This document shows positions 33,887-43,512 of a stretch of DNA of 64,000 nt, in pieces. Position 1 is the first letter of the stretch, and every line of letters starts with the position of its first letter. The position numbers and the translations under genes are program-made. The DNA lies in contig NZ_AUFM01000015.1 of the NCBI RefSeq assembly GCF_000426505.1, positions 1-64,000 of the forward strand, given 5' to 3'. The DNA is from Nisaea denitrificans DSM 18348 (lineage in GTDB: Bacteria > Pseudomonadota > Alphaproteobacteria > Thalassobaculales > Thalassobaculaceae). A model generated the notes under the pieces. It had not been told where the DNA came from. It ran no database searches and saw only the letters and a program-made list of their open reading frames with translations.

Positions 33887-35200
33887 ATGCTGACCCAGGA
33901 AATCATCCGCAAGAAACGTGACCGCGCCACTCTCTCGGAGGCCGAGATTGCGACCTTTGTCGAGCGGATTACCAACGATGAAGCGAGCCCGGAACAGATT
34001 GCCGCCTTCGGCATGGCCGTCTTCCTGAATGGCATGGAAACCGAAGAGACCGTCGCCCTGACCCTGGCGATGCGGGACAGCGGTAATGTGATGGACTGGG
34101 ATGCGGAAACGCTCGGCGGGCCGGTTCTGGACAAGCATTCGACCGGCGGGGTCGGCGACAAGGTCAGCCTGATGCTGGCCCCGATGGTCGCTGCCACCGG
34201 CGGCTTCGTGCCGATGATATCCGGACGCGGGCTCGGCCATACCGGCGGCACGCTGGATAAACTGGACTCAATCCGTGGCTACGAGACAGCGCCGTCAGTC
34301 TCCCGCTTCCGCAGAGCGGTCGAGCAGGCAGGCTGCGCCATCATCGGCCAAACTGAAGATCTGGCCCCGGCGGACAGGCGCTTCTATGCCGTGCGGGACG
34401 TGACGGCGACAGTGGAATCCATCCCCCTTATCACAGCCTCGATCCTCTCCAAGAAACTCGCCGCCGGGCTGCAGGGCCTCGCCATGGATGTGAAGACCGG
34501 CTCCGGTGCCTTCATGGAAACGCTCGACGGCTCCCGCGCCCTTGCCCGCTCCATCGTCGATGTAGCGAACGGCGCCGGACTGCCGGCCACCGCAATCATC
34601 ACGGACATGAATCAGGTGCTCGGCCACAGTGCCGGCAATGCCGTGGAAGTGCGCGAGACCATCGATTACCTCACCGGCGAACGGCGCGACGACCGTCTGC
34701 ATGAGGTTGTAATCGCGCTCGGCGCGGAAATGCTGGTCACCGGCGGACTCGCACCGGATCGGGAGAGCGCCCGGGAAAAATTGCTGCGCACCCTCGCCTC
34801 CGGCGCGGCGGCCGAACGGTTCGAGCGCATGGTCTCCTGCCTTGGCGGGCCGACCCATCTGTTGCGCGACACCAAAGCTCTTGCCAAGGCTACGCATGTT
34901 GTTGCTGTCCATGCCGACCGCACCGGAACGGTGACGGCAATCGACACCCGTCGCATCGGCCTCGCCGTGGTCGAGCTTGGCGGCGGACGGCAGCGGGCGG
35001 AGGACCGGATCGATCATTCTGTGGGACTGACCGAAATCGCCGGGCTCGGCGATACCGTCGACGGCGAGCAGCCGCTGGCGGTCGTTCATGCGAAGGACGA
35101 GGAGGACGCCGCCCGCGCGGCCGAAACACTGAAGCAGGCTTTCAGCATCGGCAATGGTACGCCGGATGAGGCCTCCCCCATTATCGAGATCGTCACCTGA
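33887..35200 (+). CDS. deoA: Thymidine phosphorylase
   Basis: This 437-residue enzyme releases thymine or uracil from deoxynucleosides as deoxyribose-1-phosphate. The phosphate loop [33 protein letters not shown] and the [16 protein letters not shown] segment are all complete. It fits DeoA (440 residues) rather than the anthranilate phosphoribosyltransferase relatives. Its stop and the deoB start overlap by one base (TGATG). Confidence 0.95.
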   Translation: MLTQEIIRKKRDRATLSEAEIATFVERITNDEASPEQIAAFGMAVFLNGMETEETVALTLAMRDSGNVMDWDAETLGGPVLDKHSTGGVGDKVSLMLAPMVAATGGFVPMISGRGLGHTGGTLDKLDSIRGYETAPSVSRFRRAVEQAGCAIIGQTEDLAPADRRFYAVRDVTATVESIPLITASILSKKLAAGLQGLAMDVKTGSGAFMETLDGSRALARSIVDVANGAGLPATAIITDMNQVLGHSAGNAVEVRETIDYLTGERRDDRLHEVVIALGAEMLVTGGLAPDRESAREKLLRTLASGAAAERFERMVSCLGGPTHLLRDTKALAKATHVVAVHADRTGTVTAIDTRRIGLAVVELGGGRQRAEDRIDHSVGLTEIAGLGDTVDGEQPLAVVHAKDEEDAARAAETLKQAFSIGNGTPDEASPIIEIVT

Positions 35201-36423
35201 TGGCCCGGGCATTCCTCATCGTTCTCGATTCCGTCGGCATCGGCGGCGCCCCCGATGCCGAGGCGTTTGGGGATACCGGCTCGAATACAGTCGGCCATAT
35301 CGCGGAAGCCTGCGCTGACGGACGCGGAGACAACGAACAGCGCTCCGGTCCTCTTTGCCTTCCCAATCTCTGCCGGATCGGACTCGGAAGTGCGCTCGAA
35401 GCCAGTACGGGAAAGCCCGCGCCCGGCCTGACAGCGGCCTCGCCGGAGGCAAGCTGGGGATATGCCTCGGAGATCAGTAACGGCAAGGACACACCGAGCG
35501 GGCACTGGGAGCTGACCGGTGTGCCGGTCAGCTTTGACTGGGGATATTTCCCGGAAACCGAACCCTGCTTCCCGCGCGACCTGATGGAGCGGCTGATGGA
35601 GGCCGCCGATCTGCCCGGCTGGCTCGGCGACCGGCATGCCAGCGGCACTGTCATCATCGAGGAGCTTGGCGAAGAACACATCCGCACCGGCAAGCCGATT
35701 TTCTATACGTCCGCCGACAGCGTGATGCAGATCGCTGCACACGAGGAACATTTCGGGCTCGACCGGCTACTGCGTCTCTGCGAGACGGCGCGCGATCTTG
35801 TCGACCCGCTGAAAATCGGCCGGGTGATCGCCCGCCCCTTTGTCGGAGAAGACAGCGCCAGTTTCCGGCGCACCGCCAACCGCCGCGATTATTCGGTACT
35901 GCCGCCTGCTCCGACACTGCTGAAACGCCAAACGGATCGTGGCGGCTCTGTCATCTCCATCGGCAAGATCGGCGACATCTTCGCCCATGACGGCACCGGC
36001 CGGGAGGTCAAGGCACCGGATAATGATGCGATGTTCGACCTGCTCCTAAAGGAGACACGCGCTGCCGGGTCCGATAGCCTTATAGTCGTCAATTTCGTCG
36101 ATTTCGATGTGCATTTCGGCCACCGCCGCAATCCGGCTGGATATGCCGCAGCGCTTGAGGCCTTCGACCGGCGCCTGCCGGAATTCGAAGCCCTGCTTGG
36201 CCCCGGCGATCTGGCCGTCATCACTGCCGACCATGGTTGCGATCCGACCTGGCGCGGCACAGACCATACGCGTGAGAATGTCCCTGTGCTGGCCCTCGGC
36301 GGTGCCAGACCCGATGTCGCCTTCGGGCATCTCTCCAGCTTCGCCGATGTCGGCCAGACATTGGCACGGCATCTCGGGATAAACGATATGCCGCACGGCC
36401 AGTCTTTCGGCCAGGCGGCGTAG
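35200..36423 (+). CDS. deoB: Phosphopentomutase
   Basis: This 407-residue alkaline-phosphatase-fold mutase converts (deoxy)ribose-1-phosphate to the 5-phosphate, linking both phosphorylases to DeoC. The metal site is [21 protein letters not shown] at the start and [20 protein letters not shown] near the C-terminus, with the nucleophile region [11 protein letters not shown]. The length is as usual for DeoB. It is the last clear salvage enzyme of the operon. Confidence 0.96.
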   Translation: MARAFLIVLDSVGIGGAPDAEAFGDTGSNTVGHIAEACADGRGDNEQRSGPLCLPNLCRIGLGSALEASTGKPAPGLTAASPEASWGYASEISNGKDTPSGHWELTGVPVSFDWGYFPETEPCFPRDLMERLMEAADLPGWLGDRHASGTVIIEELGEEHIRTGKPIFYTSADSVMQIAAHEEHFGLDRLLRLCETARDLVDPLKIGRVIARPFVGEDSASFRRTANRRDYSVLPPAPTLLKRQTDRGGSVISIGKIGDIFAHDGTGREVKAPDNDAMFDLLLKETRAAGSDSLIVVNFVDFDVHFGHRRNPAGYAAALEAFDRRLPEFEALLGPGDLAVITADHGCDPTWRGTDHTRENVPVLALGGARPDVAFGHLSSFADVGQTLARHLGINDMPHGQSFGQAA

Positions 36424-36433
36424 GGGACCAGCG

Positions 36434-36958
36434 ATGAAAATGTTACGGGACCTGATCCTTATCGCCATGATCGCCGCCGGCGGCATTGGCGGCTCCCAGA
36501 TCCCGCAACTCGTCCAGGAATATGAACAGCGCCTCGGCGGCGCGCGGGACGAGGCCATGGCCGCGCACAAGAAGGACGTTGAGGATGCAGGCGCCTTCGG
36601 CCTGTCCCTCAAGGAATTCGCGGACCGGTACCGGGCGTCGGAGGATGAAGCGATCCGGTCCGGGGCCGACAACATGCTGCGCCGGCGCGACCGGGCCGAG
36701 GCGCTCGACGAGGCGCTCGTCGAGCTCGCCAAAGCGCCCTACATGATGCGTCCCTGGATCGCTTTCCAGCATCTCGATCCCGTGGTCGGCCCCGCCACAT
36801 GGCAGGCCTTCAAGCCGACACTGACAATCGATCCGAGATTTGCCATCGTCGGCGTTCTGGTTGCCTGGATTTTGCACGCCCTGTTGGCCCTGATCTGGCG
36901 TCTGGTCCTCAGACGGCCATACCGGGAACGGCGCCGCTTCGACCGCCGCCGTGCCTGA
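36434..36958 (+). CDS. DUF2937 family membrane protein
   Basis: This 174-residue protein has an N-terminal membrane segment (LILIAMIAAGGIGGSQI) and a C-terminal one (FAIVGVLVAWILHALLALIWRLV). Between them is a soluble helical region (YEQRLGGARDEAMAAHKKDVED), and the protein ends in a basic tail. The pattern matches DUF2937, whose role is unknown. It follows deoB by 10 nt and overlaps the glycosylase gene by 8 nt, so it is probably cotranscribed with both. Confidence 0.85.
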   Translation: MKMLRDLILIAMIAAGGIGGSQIPQLVQEYEQRLGGARDEAMAAHKKDVEDAGAFGLSLKEFADRYRASEDEAIRSGADNMLRRRDRAEALDEALVELAKAPYMMRPWIAFQHLDPVVGPATWQAFKPTLTIDPRFAIVGVLVAWILHALLALIWRLVLRRPYRERRRFDRRRA

Positions 36959-37538
36959 TCCGCTTGAAATTCTTGTCACGCGGATTTCCGCCTGCCGCAG
37001 CTGCGCCGACCATTTGCCCCTCGGCCCGCGCCCCGTCGTGGTGCCGCGTCCCGGCGCCCGCATCCTGATTGTCGGCCAGGCGCCCGGCACCCGGGTGCAC
37101 GAGAGCGGTATTCCCTGGAACGACCGCTCAGGCGACCGGCTGCGGGAATGGATGGGGCTGGATCGGGAGACTTTCTACACCTCCGAGCGGATCGCCATCA
37201 TGCCGATGGGCTTCTGCTATCCCGGCGTGCTGCCCAATGGCGGGGACGCGCCGCCAAGACCTGAATGCGCACCGCAATGGCATGAGGAACTGCTCTGCCA
37301 CATGCCGCGGATAGATCTGATGATCCTGGCCGGCATGTATGCCCAGAAACATTATCTCGGGAAGGCGCGAAAGAAGACCCTGACGGAAACCGTCCGGAGC
37401 TGGCGCGACTATGCACCACTCTATCTGCCGATGCCGCACCCGAGTTGGCGCAGCGGCAATATCCTTAAGAAAAATCCCTGGATCGAGGGCGAGATCCTGC
37501 CGCACCTCCAGGCGGAAGTGGCGCGGCTCATCCGGTAG
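36951..37538 (+). CDS. Uracil-DNA glycosylase superfamily protein (Fe-S type)
   Basis: This 195-residue protein has the motif-1 ILIVGQAPGTRVHESGIPWND and motif-2 MPHPSWRSG of family 4-like uracil-DNA glycosylases. Cysteines 15 and 18 (ACRSCAD), 89 (GFCYPG) and 106 (PECAP) are placed like the four [4Fe-4S] ligands of that family. It would excise uracil or a related damaged base. It starts at a GTG overlapping the DUF2937 stop, at the end of the deoxynucleoside operon. Activity and specificity need testing because motif 1 is non-standard. Confidence 0.83.
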   Translation: MPDPLEILVTRISACRSCADHLPLGPRPVVVPRPGARILIVGQAPGTRVHESGIPWNDRSGDRLREWMGLDRETFYTSERIAIMPMGFCYPGVLPNGGDAPPRPECAPQWHEELLCHMPRIDLMILAGMYAQKHYLGKARKKTLTETVRSWRDYAPLYLPMPHPSWRSGNILKKNPWIEGEILPHLQAEVARLIR

Positions 37539-37547
37539 GCGGCATGC

Positions 37548-38465
37548 CTAAAGGCTGGAGCGCTTCAGCTTCGGCTTTTTCAGGCCGAGCTTGGTCTCAC
37601 GATAGAGGATGAAGAGGCCTGCGCAGCAAATAATGCTTGCGCCCGCGATCACCTGGTTCGACGGGATATTGCCGAACACCAGATAGCCGAGGGTCGCGGC
37701 CCAGAGCATGGCCGTGTAGTCGAACGGAGCGATCACGGAAGTCGGCGCCTGACGGAAGGCTTCCGTCATGAACATCTGCGCGACACCGCCGATCACGCCT
37801 ACCCCGATCAGCAAGGCGAGATCGACAAAGGTCGGCGTCACCCATTCGAACGGCATGATGGCGCCGCCGACAATCACGCCCGCGAGGGTGAAATAGAACA
37901 CCGTCGCCGCGCTCCGGTCGATGCTGCCGAGCTTGCGCATGACCACCATGATGGAGCCATAGGCAAAAGCCGCGGCCAGCGCGAGCAGAGCATAAAGGCT
38001 GACCCCGCTGCCATCCGGTGCGGCGGCCAGCGCTACACCGGCGAAACCGGTCAGCACGGCGGCGAGCCGCTTGATGCCGACTTTCTCACCCAGAAACGGG
38101 ATGGCCAGCAACGTGCCGAACAGCGGTGCGGAGAAGCTGATTGTGACGTAGGTCGCGAAATCCATCTGGGAGAGCGCGTAGAAGCCTGCGAACATGGAGA
38201 CGACACCGACGGACGCCCGGATGAACTGCAGGTCGGGCCGCCTGGTCAGCAGCGCGCGCCAGCCGCCTTGTGCCGGGAGATAGAGGAATAACGGCAGCAG
38301 CGCCGGCAAGCTCCGGAAAAAGATGATCTGCGATGTCGGATAGGAGTCGCCAAGGCCCTTGACCAGAATACCCATGATCGCGAACAGGAAGACGGCGGTG
38401 AGCTGGCAGGCAATGCCGCGCCCATATCCGGCAGAGGCGACAACAACGGGAAGAGCGGCAGGCAT
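37548..38465 (-). CDS. DMT family (EamA) transporter
   Basis: This is a membrane transporter of about 305 residues with ten hydrophobic segments arranged as two EamA repeats. The first begins GIACQLTAVFLFAIMGILVKGL, the second SLYALLALAAAFAYGSIMVVMRKL. It most resembles S-adenosylmethionine/drug-metabolite exporters, but the substrate cannot be read. The ATG at 38465 (PAALPVVV) is preferred because the upstream residues look non-coding. It ends 9 nt from the convergent glycosylase gene. Confidence 0.88.
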   Translation of the reverse strand: MPAALPVVVASAGYGRGIACQLTAVFLFAIMGILVKGLGDSYPTSQIIFFRSLPALLPLFLYLPAQGGWRALLTRRPDLQFIRASVGVVSMFAGFYALSQMDFATYVTISFSAPLFGTLLAIPFLGEKVGIKRLAAVLTGFAGVALAAAPDGSGVSLYALLALAAAFAYGSIMVVMRKLGSIDRSAATVFYFTLAGVIVGGAIMPFEWVTPTFVDLALLIGVGVIGGVAQMFMTEAFRQAPTSVIAPFDYTAMLWAATLGYLVFGNIPSNQVIAGASIICCAGLFILYRETKLGLKKPKLKRSSL

Positions 38466-38628
38466 CAGATAGACTTCCGGACGCGGAAACAATCTGTTCA
38501 CGCTACGCCCGCAACCACCGATTGAGGCATGCAAAAAACGACTATCTGACGGCTAAGGAATCGATAACGCCTTAATAAATCTATAATTTTTGTCGCATGT
38601 GAAACACCCAGTCGGATTCAGAGCATTT

Positions 38629-39804
38629 TCAGGCGAGGCGAAATAGCGGCCGCAACCTGACCCCGATCACGTTCCCCGCCATCGCCACGAAGATCCAGAC
38701 CCAGCCATGCAGGCTGGTCGAGGATATACCTGCGAAGAATGCCCCGATATTGCAGCCATAGGCCAGCCGGGCACCGTAGCCGAGCATAAGCCCGCCAATA
38801 ACAGCCGCGATAAACGGACGCCAGCCCATGCGCAGGTTCGGCGCGATCTTTCCCGCAAGGGATGCCGCCATCCCGGCGCCGAGAATGATCGCGATATTCA
38901 TCAGCGACGTTGCTTCCATCAACAGATCCGCACGCAGCGCGCCCTGCCGCCAGGCCGGTGTCCAGAAACTGCTGCTTGCCGGGTCCCAGCCAAGCGCCAT
39001 TGCGGCCTTGGCACCCCACAGCGTGAAGCCCCAGGTCACCCCCCAGGGGAAACCCTTTGCCAGCAAGGTGGCAAAGCCGAGCAGCGCCAGCATGATCGCG
39101 CCCAGCAGCAACGGCCAGGGACCATGAACGAGAGTCCGCCAGTTCAGCGCCGTCGCTCCGCCCCATAGCGGCTGCCTGATCCGCGCACCCCAAAGCCAGA
39201 GAGCGCCGAGAATGGCGCCAAGCATCGCAAGCTGGATTGCGACGCCGCCCACATAGCCGAACTCCCGGCCGAGAGAGACCGCACCCAGACTGGGCAGCGT
39301 GCGCCAGAACGGCAGGTCGAGCGAGCCCCAGAAGGATCCGGCACAGAAGAACACCAGCACCACGACCATCCGGACATTGCCGCTGCCGGCGGTAAAGAGC
39401 GTTCCGGAGGCGCAGCCGCCCGCGAGCTGCATGCCGAGACCGAAGATGAAAGCGCCGGTAACAAGGGAGACATTGAGCGGCGCGATCGCCGGGCCCGCCT
39501 TCAGACCGAAGGCACCGCCCGCGCTCAGCACCGGCGCGAACAGTATCATGGCGATGGCAAGCATGACCGCCTGGGCGACGATACCGCTCAGATCACGCTC
39601 CACCAGCAGCTTGCGATACGCGCCGGTAAAACCGAACGCGGCGTGATACAGCGCGACGCCGAGCCCGCAGCCGATCGCCAGCATGGAGAAACGGCGCCAG
39701 TCCGCATACTGCAAATGCAGGACGGCAATGGCTACAGCCGCACAAGCGAAGATCAGGAAGAGCGGGCGTTGCGTAACCGGGAGAGACGGAACGGCAATGG
39801 TCAT
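38629..39804 (-). CDS. YeeE/YedE (sulfur transport, TsuA-like) family protein
   Basis: This 391-residue membrane protein has about ten hydrophobic segments and the two cysteine motifs of YeeE/YedE proteins: QLAGGCASGTLFTAG and YGCNIGAFFAGISSTS. TsuA of this family carries thiosulfate, and the conserved cysteines relay sulfur. Here both halves are fused in one chain, as in TsuA. It lies 12 nt downstream of a DUF302 gene on the same strand, a pairing common in sulfur-related loci. Confidence 0.9.
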   Translation of the reverse strand: MTIAVPSLPVTQRPLFLIFACAAVAIAVLHLQYADWRRFSMLAIGCGLGVALYHAAFGFTGAYRKLLVERDLSGIVAQAVMLAIAMILFAPVLSAGGAFGLKAGPAIAPLNVSLVTGAFIFGLGMQLAGGCASGTLFTAGSGNVRMVVVLVFFCAGSFWGSLDLPFWRTLPSLGAVSLGREFGYVGGVAIQLAMLGAILGALWLWGARIRQPLWGGATALNWRTLVHGPWPLLLGAIMLALLGFATLLAKGFPWGVTWGFTLWGAKAAMALGWDPASSSFWTPAWRQGALRADLLMEATSLMNIAIILGAGMAASLAGKIAPNLRMGWRPFIAAVIGGLMLGYGARLAYGCNIGAFFAGISSTSLHGWVWIFVAMAGNVIGVRLRPLFRLA

Positions 39805-39816
39805 GACTGCATCAGC

Positions 39817-40299
39817 TCAGCTGTTGGTTTTCGCAGCGGAAATAATGGCCTCCACATCCGCGTCCAGTTCCGCTCCAAGCACATCAAGGTCCGGTACTTC
39901 ATAGGCGCCGAAAACATGGGACGGCAGGCGGTACGTCACCTCTGCCGTGCCGTCGCCGGCCTCCGTTACATAGACGCGGATCGGCGCCTCAATCCCCGCC
40001 GCTTCCGAGGCGGCGAGCATACGCACTGCGTAGGCCGGTTTAAAGAAGAAGAATACCCGGTTGCCAGGGACCGTCACTCCCTGGGATTTGGCAGCACATG
40101 TCGCGCAGGCAATCCCGACGATGTTAAATCCTTTGGCCTTGATCGCGCCGGACAATGCTTTGATGAACGGGATAAAGGGTTTTCCCGTGGCAATGGTTTC
40201 CGTGCCGGAGTAAGGCGCCTGCACCGCCGCATGGGCCGGTGCTACGGCCAACCCGAGCGTGACGCAAAGTGCGAGCAGAACTAGACGCAACCGAACCAT
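39817..40299 (-). CDS. DUF302 domain protein, exported
   Basis: This 160-residue protein has a signal peptide (LVLLALCVTLGLAVAPAHAA, cut about residue 24) and a DUF302 domain. The domain is recognisable by FKPAYAVRMLAAS, APIRVYVTEAGDGTAEVTYRLPS and a C-terminal IISAAKT helix. A CATCAAKS motif supplies two cysteines in the mature protein. It is upstream of, and probably cotranscribed with, the YeeE/YedE gene, so a periplasmic sulfur-handling partner is plausible but unproven. Confidence 0.87.
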   Translation of the reverse strand: MVRLRLVLLALCVTLGLAVAPAHAAVQAPYSGTETIATGKPFIPFIKALSGAIKAKGFNIVGIACATCAAKSQGVTVPGNRVFFFFKPAYAVRMLAASEAAGIEAPIRVYVTEAGDGTAEVTYRLPSHVFGAYEVPDLDVLGAELDADVEAIISAAKTNS

Positions 40300-40392
40300 G
40301 TCTTTTCTCCCTGACCGTTATCTTTGGCCGGGGTGACACAGATTGGTGCTCTCGGGAAATGAACACCCCGTGACGGCCGGGCCGCCGTCGCT

Positions 40393-40809
40393 CTATTGCA
40401 GCAACCGCGGTGCCGGAATATCCGCCCGCGCACTGACCTCCGACGCAACCGGTCCCGACTGGTGGTGGATCAGCACCCAGTCGGCGCTCTCGAAGGCGAA
40501 AATGTTCGTCGCGGTCAGGGTTTCGTTGCCGTGCCGCTCGAAGCACACGACAAGGGCCAGATCTTCGCTCAGGAAATGAGCCTTCGGCTCCAGGCATTCC
40601 AGCGAGGAGCGGACCGGGCTGGACAGGATACGCACCCAGCTCTCGATCACGGCCTCCCGGCCGAAAAGCGGCGTGCCGCCCGGATGGATGCAACTCACAT
40701 GCATTTCCGAGGCCCACAGGCTTTCCATCGCCGCCAGATCACGGGTGGTGAAGGCCGTGTAGAAAGCCTCGTTCCGCATCAATATCTCTGCCTGCCGGGC
40801 CCGGCTCAT
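40393..40809 (-). CDS. SnoaL-like/NTF2-fold protein
   Basis: This 138-residue NTF2-like fold protein has NEAFYTAFTTRDLAAMESLWASEM and HPGGTPLFGREAVIESW, the usual cone-shaped pocket pattern. The C-terminal part WVLIHHQSGPV completes the sheet. Members range from polyketide cyclases to steroid isomerases, so no reaction is assigned. It ends the minus-strand group with the SDR and FAH genes, 39 nt downstream of the SDR, and may act in the same route. Confidence 0.83.
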   Translation of the reverse strand: MSRARQAEILMRNEAFYTAFTTRDLAAMESLWASEMHVSCIHPGGTPLFGREAVIESWVRILSSPVRSSLECLEPKAHFLSEDLALVVCFERHGNETLTATNIFAFESADWVLIHHQSGPVASEVSARADIPAPRLLQ

Positions 40810-40848
40810 GGTCTGTCGCCTTGATGTTACACGCCTCGGGAGCGGACC

Positions 40849-41595
40849 TCAGTAGGTCGCGCGCCCGCCCGAACAATCGAATACGCCACCGGTGCTGAAG
40901 CTGCAATCCTCGGAGCTCAACCAGGTCACGAGATTTGCGATTTCCTCGACCTGACCGAACCGCTTCATCGGAATTTTCGAGAGCATGAAATCGATATGCT
41001 CCTCGGTCATCTGGTCGAAGATATCGGTCTTCACCGCCGCCGGGGTAACGCAGTTCACGGTGACACCGGTTTCTGCCAGCTCCTTGCCGAGAGACTTGGT
41101 CAGGCCGATCACGCCGGCCTTGGCCGCGCTGTAGGCAGGCGCGTTGGGATTGCCTTCCTTGCCGGCGACAGAGGCGATATTGACGATGCGCCCGTAATCG
41201 TTGCGCAGCATGTAGGGCACCGCTGCCCGGCAGCACAGGAAAGTGCCGTTCAGATCGATATCGATCACCTGGCGCCAGTCGGCGACGCCATATTGCCAGG
41301 TCGGCACGTTAGGGCCGGTGATGCCGGCGCTGTTGACCATGATGTCGAGGCGCCCGAACTCCCGCTCGACCTCCGCCGCCGATCGGTCAACGGCGGAATC
41401 ATTTGTGATGTCCACCACGGAGGTATGGATGTTGCCACCCAGTTCCGCCGCGGTTTCCGCCAGCTTGTCCCCATCCGTGTCCCATAGGCTGACGGACGCT
41501 CCGGAGGCGGCAAGACGGGCTGCAACCGCCTTGCCGATACCGCGTGCACCGCCGGTGACCACGGCGGCACGTTTTGCAAAATCGTAACTCACCAT
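40849..41595 (-). CDS. SDR-family 2-keto-3-deoxy-sugar-acid dehydrogenase (probable)
   Basis: This 248-residue short-chain dehydrogenase has the cofactor motif VVTGGARGIG, catalytic Ser in IASVAGKEG, and YSAAK for Tyr and Lys. The acidic residue after the second strand (SLWDTDGDKL) implies NAD rather than NADP. The pattern and the C-terminus (CSGGRATY) resemble 2-keto-3-deoxy-L-fuconate or L-rhamnonate 4-dehydrogenases, which pair with an FAH-type hydrolase as they do here. The ATG at 41595 has GGGGAAG upstream. A generic SDR with another substrate remains possible. Confidence 0.86.
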   Translation of the reverse strand: MVSYDFAKRAAVVTGGARGIGKAVAARLAASGASVSLWDTDGDKLAETAAELGGNIHTSVVDITNDSAVDRSAAEVEREFGRLDIMVNSAGITGPNVPTWQYGVADWRQVIDIDLNGTFLCCRAAVPYMLRNDYGRIVNIASVAGKEGNPNAPAYSAAKAGVIGLTKSLGKELAETGVTVNCVTPAAVKTDIFDQMTEEHIDFMLSKIPMKRFGQVEEIANLVTWLSSEDCSFSTGGVFDCSGGRATY

Positions 41596-41619
41596 GGCCA
41601 ACTTCCCCGTTCGGCTGTC

Positions 41620-42468
41620 TTAGCTGTCGGCAACGCAGGTCTGGCGCTGAACGCCGAGACCGTCGATACCGAGTTCGACCACATCGCCGGCCTTCAGATA
41701 TTTCGGGTCCGGCTTGAAACCCATGCCGACGCCTGGCGGGGTGCCGGTCGGGATCACGTCGCCCGGCTCCAGGGTGAAGAACTGGCTGAGATAATGCACC
41801 AGGAAGGCCGGGCCATAGACCATGGTGTTGGTGTTGCCGTCCTGCCGTGTCTCGCCATTGACCTTTGCCCAAATGCCAAGCGCCTGCGGGTTCGGGATCT
41901 CGTCCTTTGTCACCATCCACGGGCCGGTCGGGCCGAACGTGTCGCAGCTCTTGCCCTTGGTCCACTGGCCGGAACGCTCCGCCTGGAATTCACGCTCGGA
42001 GACGTCGTTCACCACACAGAAACCGGCGACATAATCCAGCGCATCGACTTCGGAGACATATTTCGCCTTCTTGCCGATGACGATGCCCAGTTCAACCTCG
42101 TAATCCAGCTTCTTCGAGCCACGCGGCACGACAGTGTCGTCGTTCGGACCGCAGATCGCGGAGGTGGCCTTCATGAAGATGATTGGCTCCGGCGGCACGT
42201 CCATGCCAGACTCGGCGGCGTGATCGCTGTAGTTCAGACCGACGCAGATCATCTTGCCGACCTTGCCGACGCAGGCGCCGAGACGCGGGTCACCGGCAAC
42301 AACGGGCAGAGACGCGATGTCCGCCGCCTTGATTTTCGCCAGACCCTCGGGGCTGAGCGCCACGCCGTCGATATCGCCGACAATGCCGGAGAGATCGCGG
42401 ATCTTCCCGTCGGCATCCAGAATTCCCGGCTTTTCGGCACCCGGCGCGCCATACCGCAACAGCTTCAT
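41620..42468 (-). CDS. Fumarylacetoacetate hydrolase family protein (diketo-acid hydrolase)
   Basis: This 282-residue FAH-fold enzyme has metal ligands in FMKATSAICGPNDDTVVPRG and DYEVELGIVIGKKA, with GKSCDTFGPTGPW and VIPTGTPPGVGMGF further on. The N-terminal MKLLRYGAPGAEKPGILDAD is typical of 2,4-diketo-3-deoxy-sugar-acid hydrolases. Such enzymes split the product of the adjacent SDR into pyruvate plus a hydroxy-acid. Order is FAH then SDR, 24 nt apart. It is divergent from dgoK across 102 nt, so the promoter region may be shared. Confidence 0.9.
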   Translation of the reverse strand: MKLLRYGAPGAEKPGILDADGKIRDLSGIVGDIDGVALSPEGLAKIKAADIASLPVVAGDPRLGACVGKVGKMICVGLNYSDHAAESGMDVPPEPIIFMKATSAICGPNDDTVVPRGSKKLDYEVELGIVIGKKAKYVSEVDALDYVAGFCVVNDVSEREFQAERSGQWTKGKSCDTFGPTGPWMVTKDEIPNPQALGIWAKVNGETRQDGNTNTMVYGPAFLVHYLSQFFTLEPGDVIPTGTPPGVGMGFKPDPKYLKAGDVVELGIDGLGVQRQTCVADS

Positions 42469-42570
42469 GAGGGTCGTCCCTTCCCTTAGGTTTTCTCATT
42501 TGGTGGCGGCGAGGGTTACAATCGGTCAAAGCCAAGTCAAGGGACAGATTAACCCGTGGAGGAAATGCGA

Positions 42571-43488
42571 ATGATTGAGAACGGGCTTATCGCAATCGAC
42601 TGGGGAACCACCTGGCTGCGGGCCTACAAAATGTCCGCGAGTGGCGAAATTCTGGACACCCGCCATCCGCAGGCAGGCATCCGTAATCTGATGCGCGGAG
42701 AGCACGAGAGAATCTTCAAAGGAGTAACGGCCGACTGGCTGGGAGACGATCCGGACAACGCTCCGTTTATCGTCCTCAGCGGTATGATCAGCAGCCGGCA
42801 AGGTTGGGTGGAGTCGCCATATGCTCCATGTCCGGCCGATCCCCGCAGTCTGGCGTCGCTCGCCGTTCAACACCGGACACAGACCGGGCACCGTATCTGG
42901 TTCGCGCCAGGTCTCTGCACGACGATTGGCGGACGCTATGACGTCATTCGTGGTGAAGAGATGCATATTCTCGGTGCGCTGGATAAAATCGGCCCCGGCA
43001 GACACATCGTCTGTTTACCGGGAACCCACAGCAAATGGGCCGTTATCGAGGACGGCGTCATCCTCGACTTCAGAACCTACATGACAGGAGAGCTTTTCGA
43101 AGCGACACGCCGGCACACCATCATCGGGAAAATGATGGAGCACGACGCCTGGTTTGATTCAGGTTTTGACTTGGGACTGGAGGCCGCCGACGCGGATCGG
43201 GGGCTGCTTGGTGAGCTTTTCTCGATCAGATCGCGCACGCTGCTGGATTCCCTGCCGGTGGAACAAAGCGGCTCCTATCTGTCCGGACTTCTCATCGGCA
43301 CCGAAATCCTCGAAGCCCGCCGGTTTCACGACATCGGGGAAGAGGTCTGCATTATAGGCAACCCTGCTCTCTCCGAACTCTATGTGCGTGCCAATACCCA
43401 CCATGGTATACGCTCGCTCCAACTCGCGGAGACTATGGCTGCGCAGGGAATGTTCCTGTTAGCGAAGAGTCTTCAGGAACGCATGTGA
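42571..43488 (+). CDS. dgoK: 2-dehydro-3-deoxygalactonokinase
   Basis: This 305-residue sugar-acid kinase should phosphorylate 2-keto-3-deoxygalactonate at C6. It starts GLIAIDWGTTWLRAYK, the actin-like ATPase phosphate-1 motif, and then has VIRGEEMHILGAL, PGTHSKWAVIEDG and the MTGELFEATRRHT segment of DgoK. The ATG at 42571 lies 8 nt after GGAGG; ATG 42565 is too close. The dedicated aldolase DgoA is not nearby. It is divergent from the diketo-acid hydrolase genes and coupled to the dehydrogenase gene that follows. Confidence 0.9.
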   Translation: MIENGLIAIDWGTTWLRAYKMSASGEILDTRHPQAGIRNLMRGEHERIFKGVTADWLGDDPDNAPFIVLSGMISSRQGWVESPYAPCPADPRSLASLAVQHRTQTGHRIWFAPGLCTTIGGRYDVIRGEEMHILGALDKIGPGRHIVCLPGTHSKWAVIEDGVILDFRTYMTGELFEATRRHTIIGKMMEHDAWFDSGFDLGLEAADADRGLLGELFSIRSRTLLDSLPVEQSGSYLSGLLIGTEILEARRFHDIGEEVCIIGNPALSELYVRANTHHGIRSLQLAETMAAQGMFLLAKSLQERM

Positions 43489-43512
43489 GTGCGGAGCGAC
43501 GAAGGGACGGGT

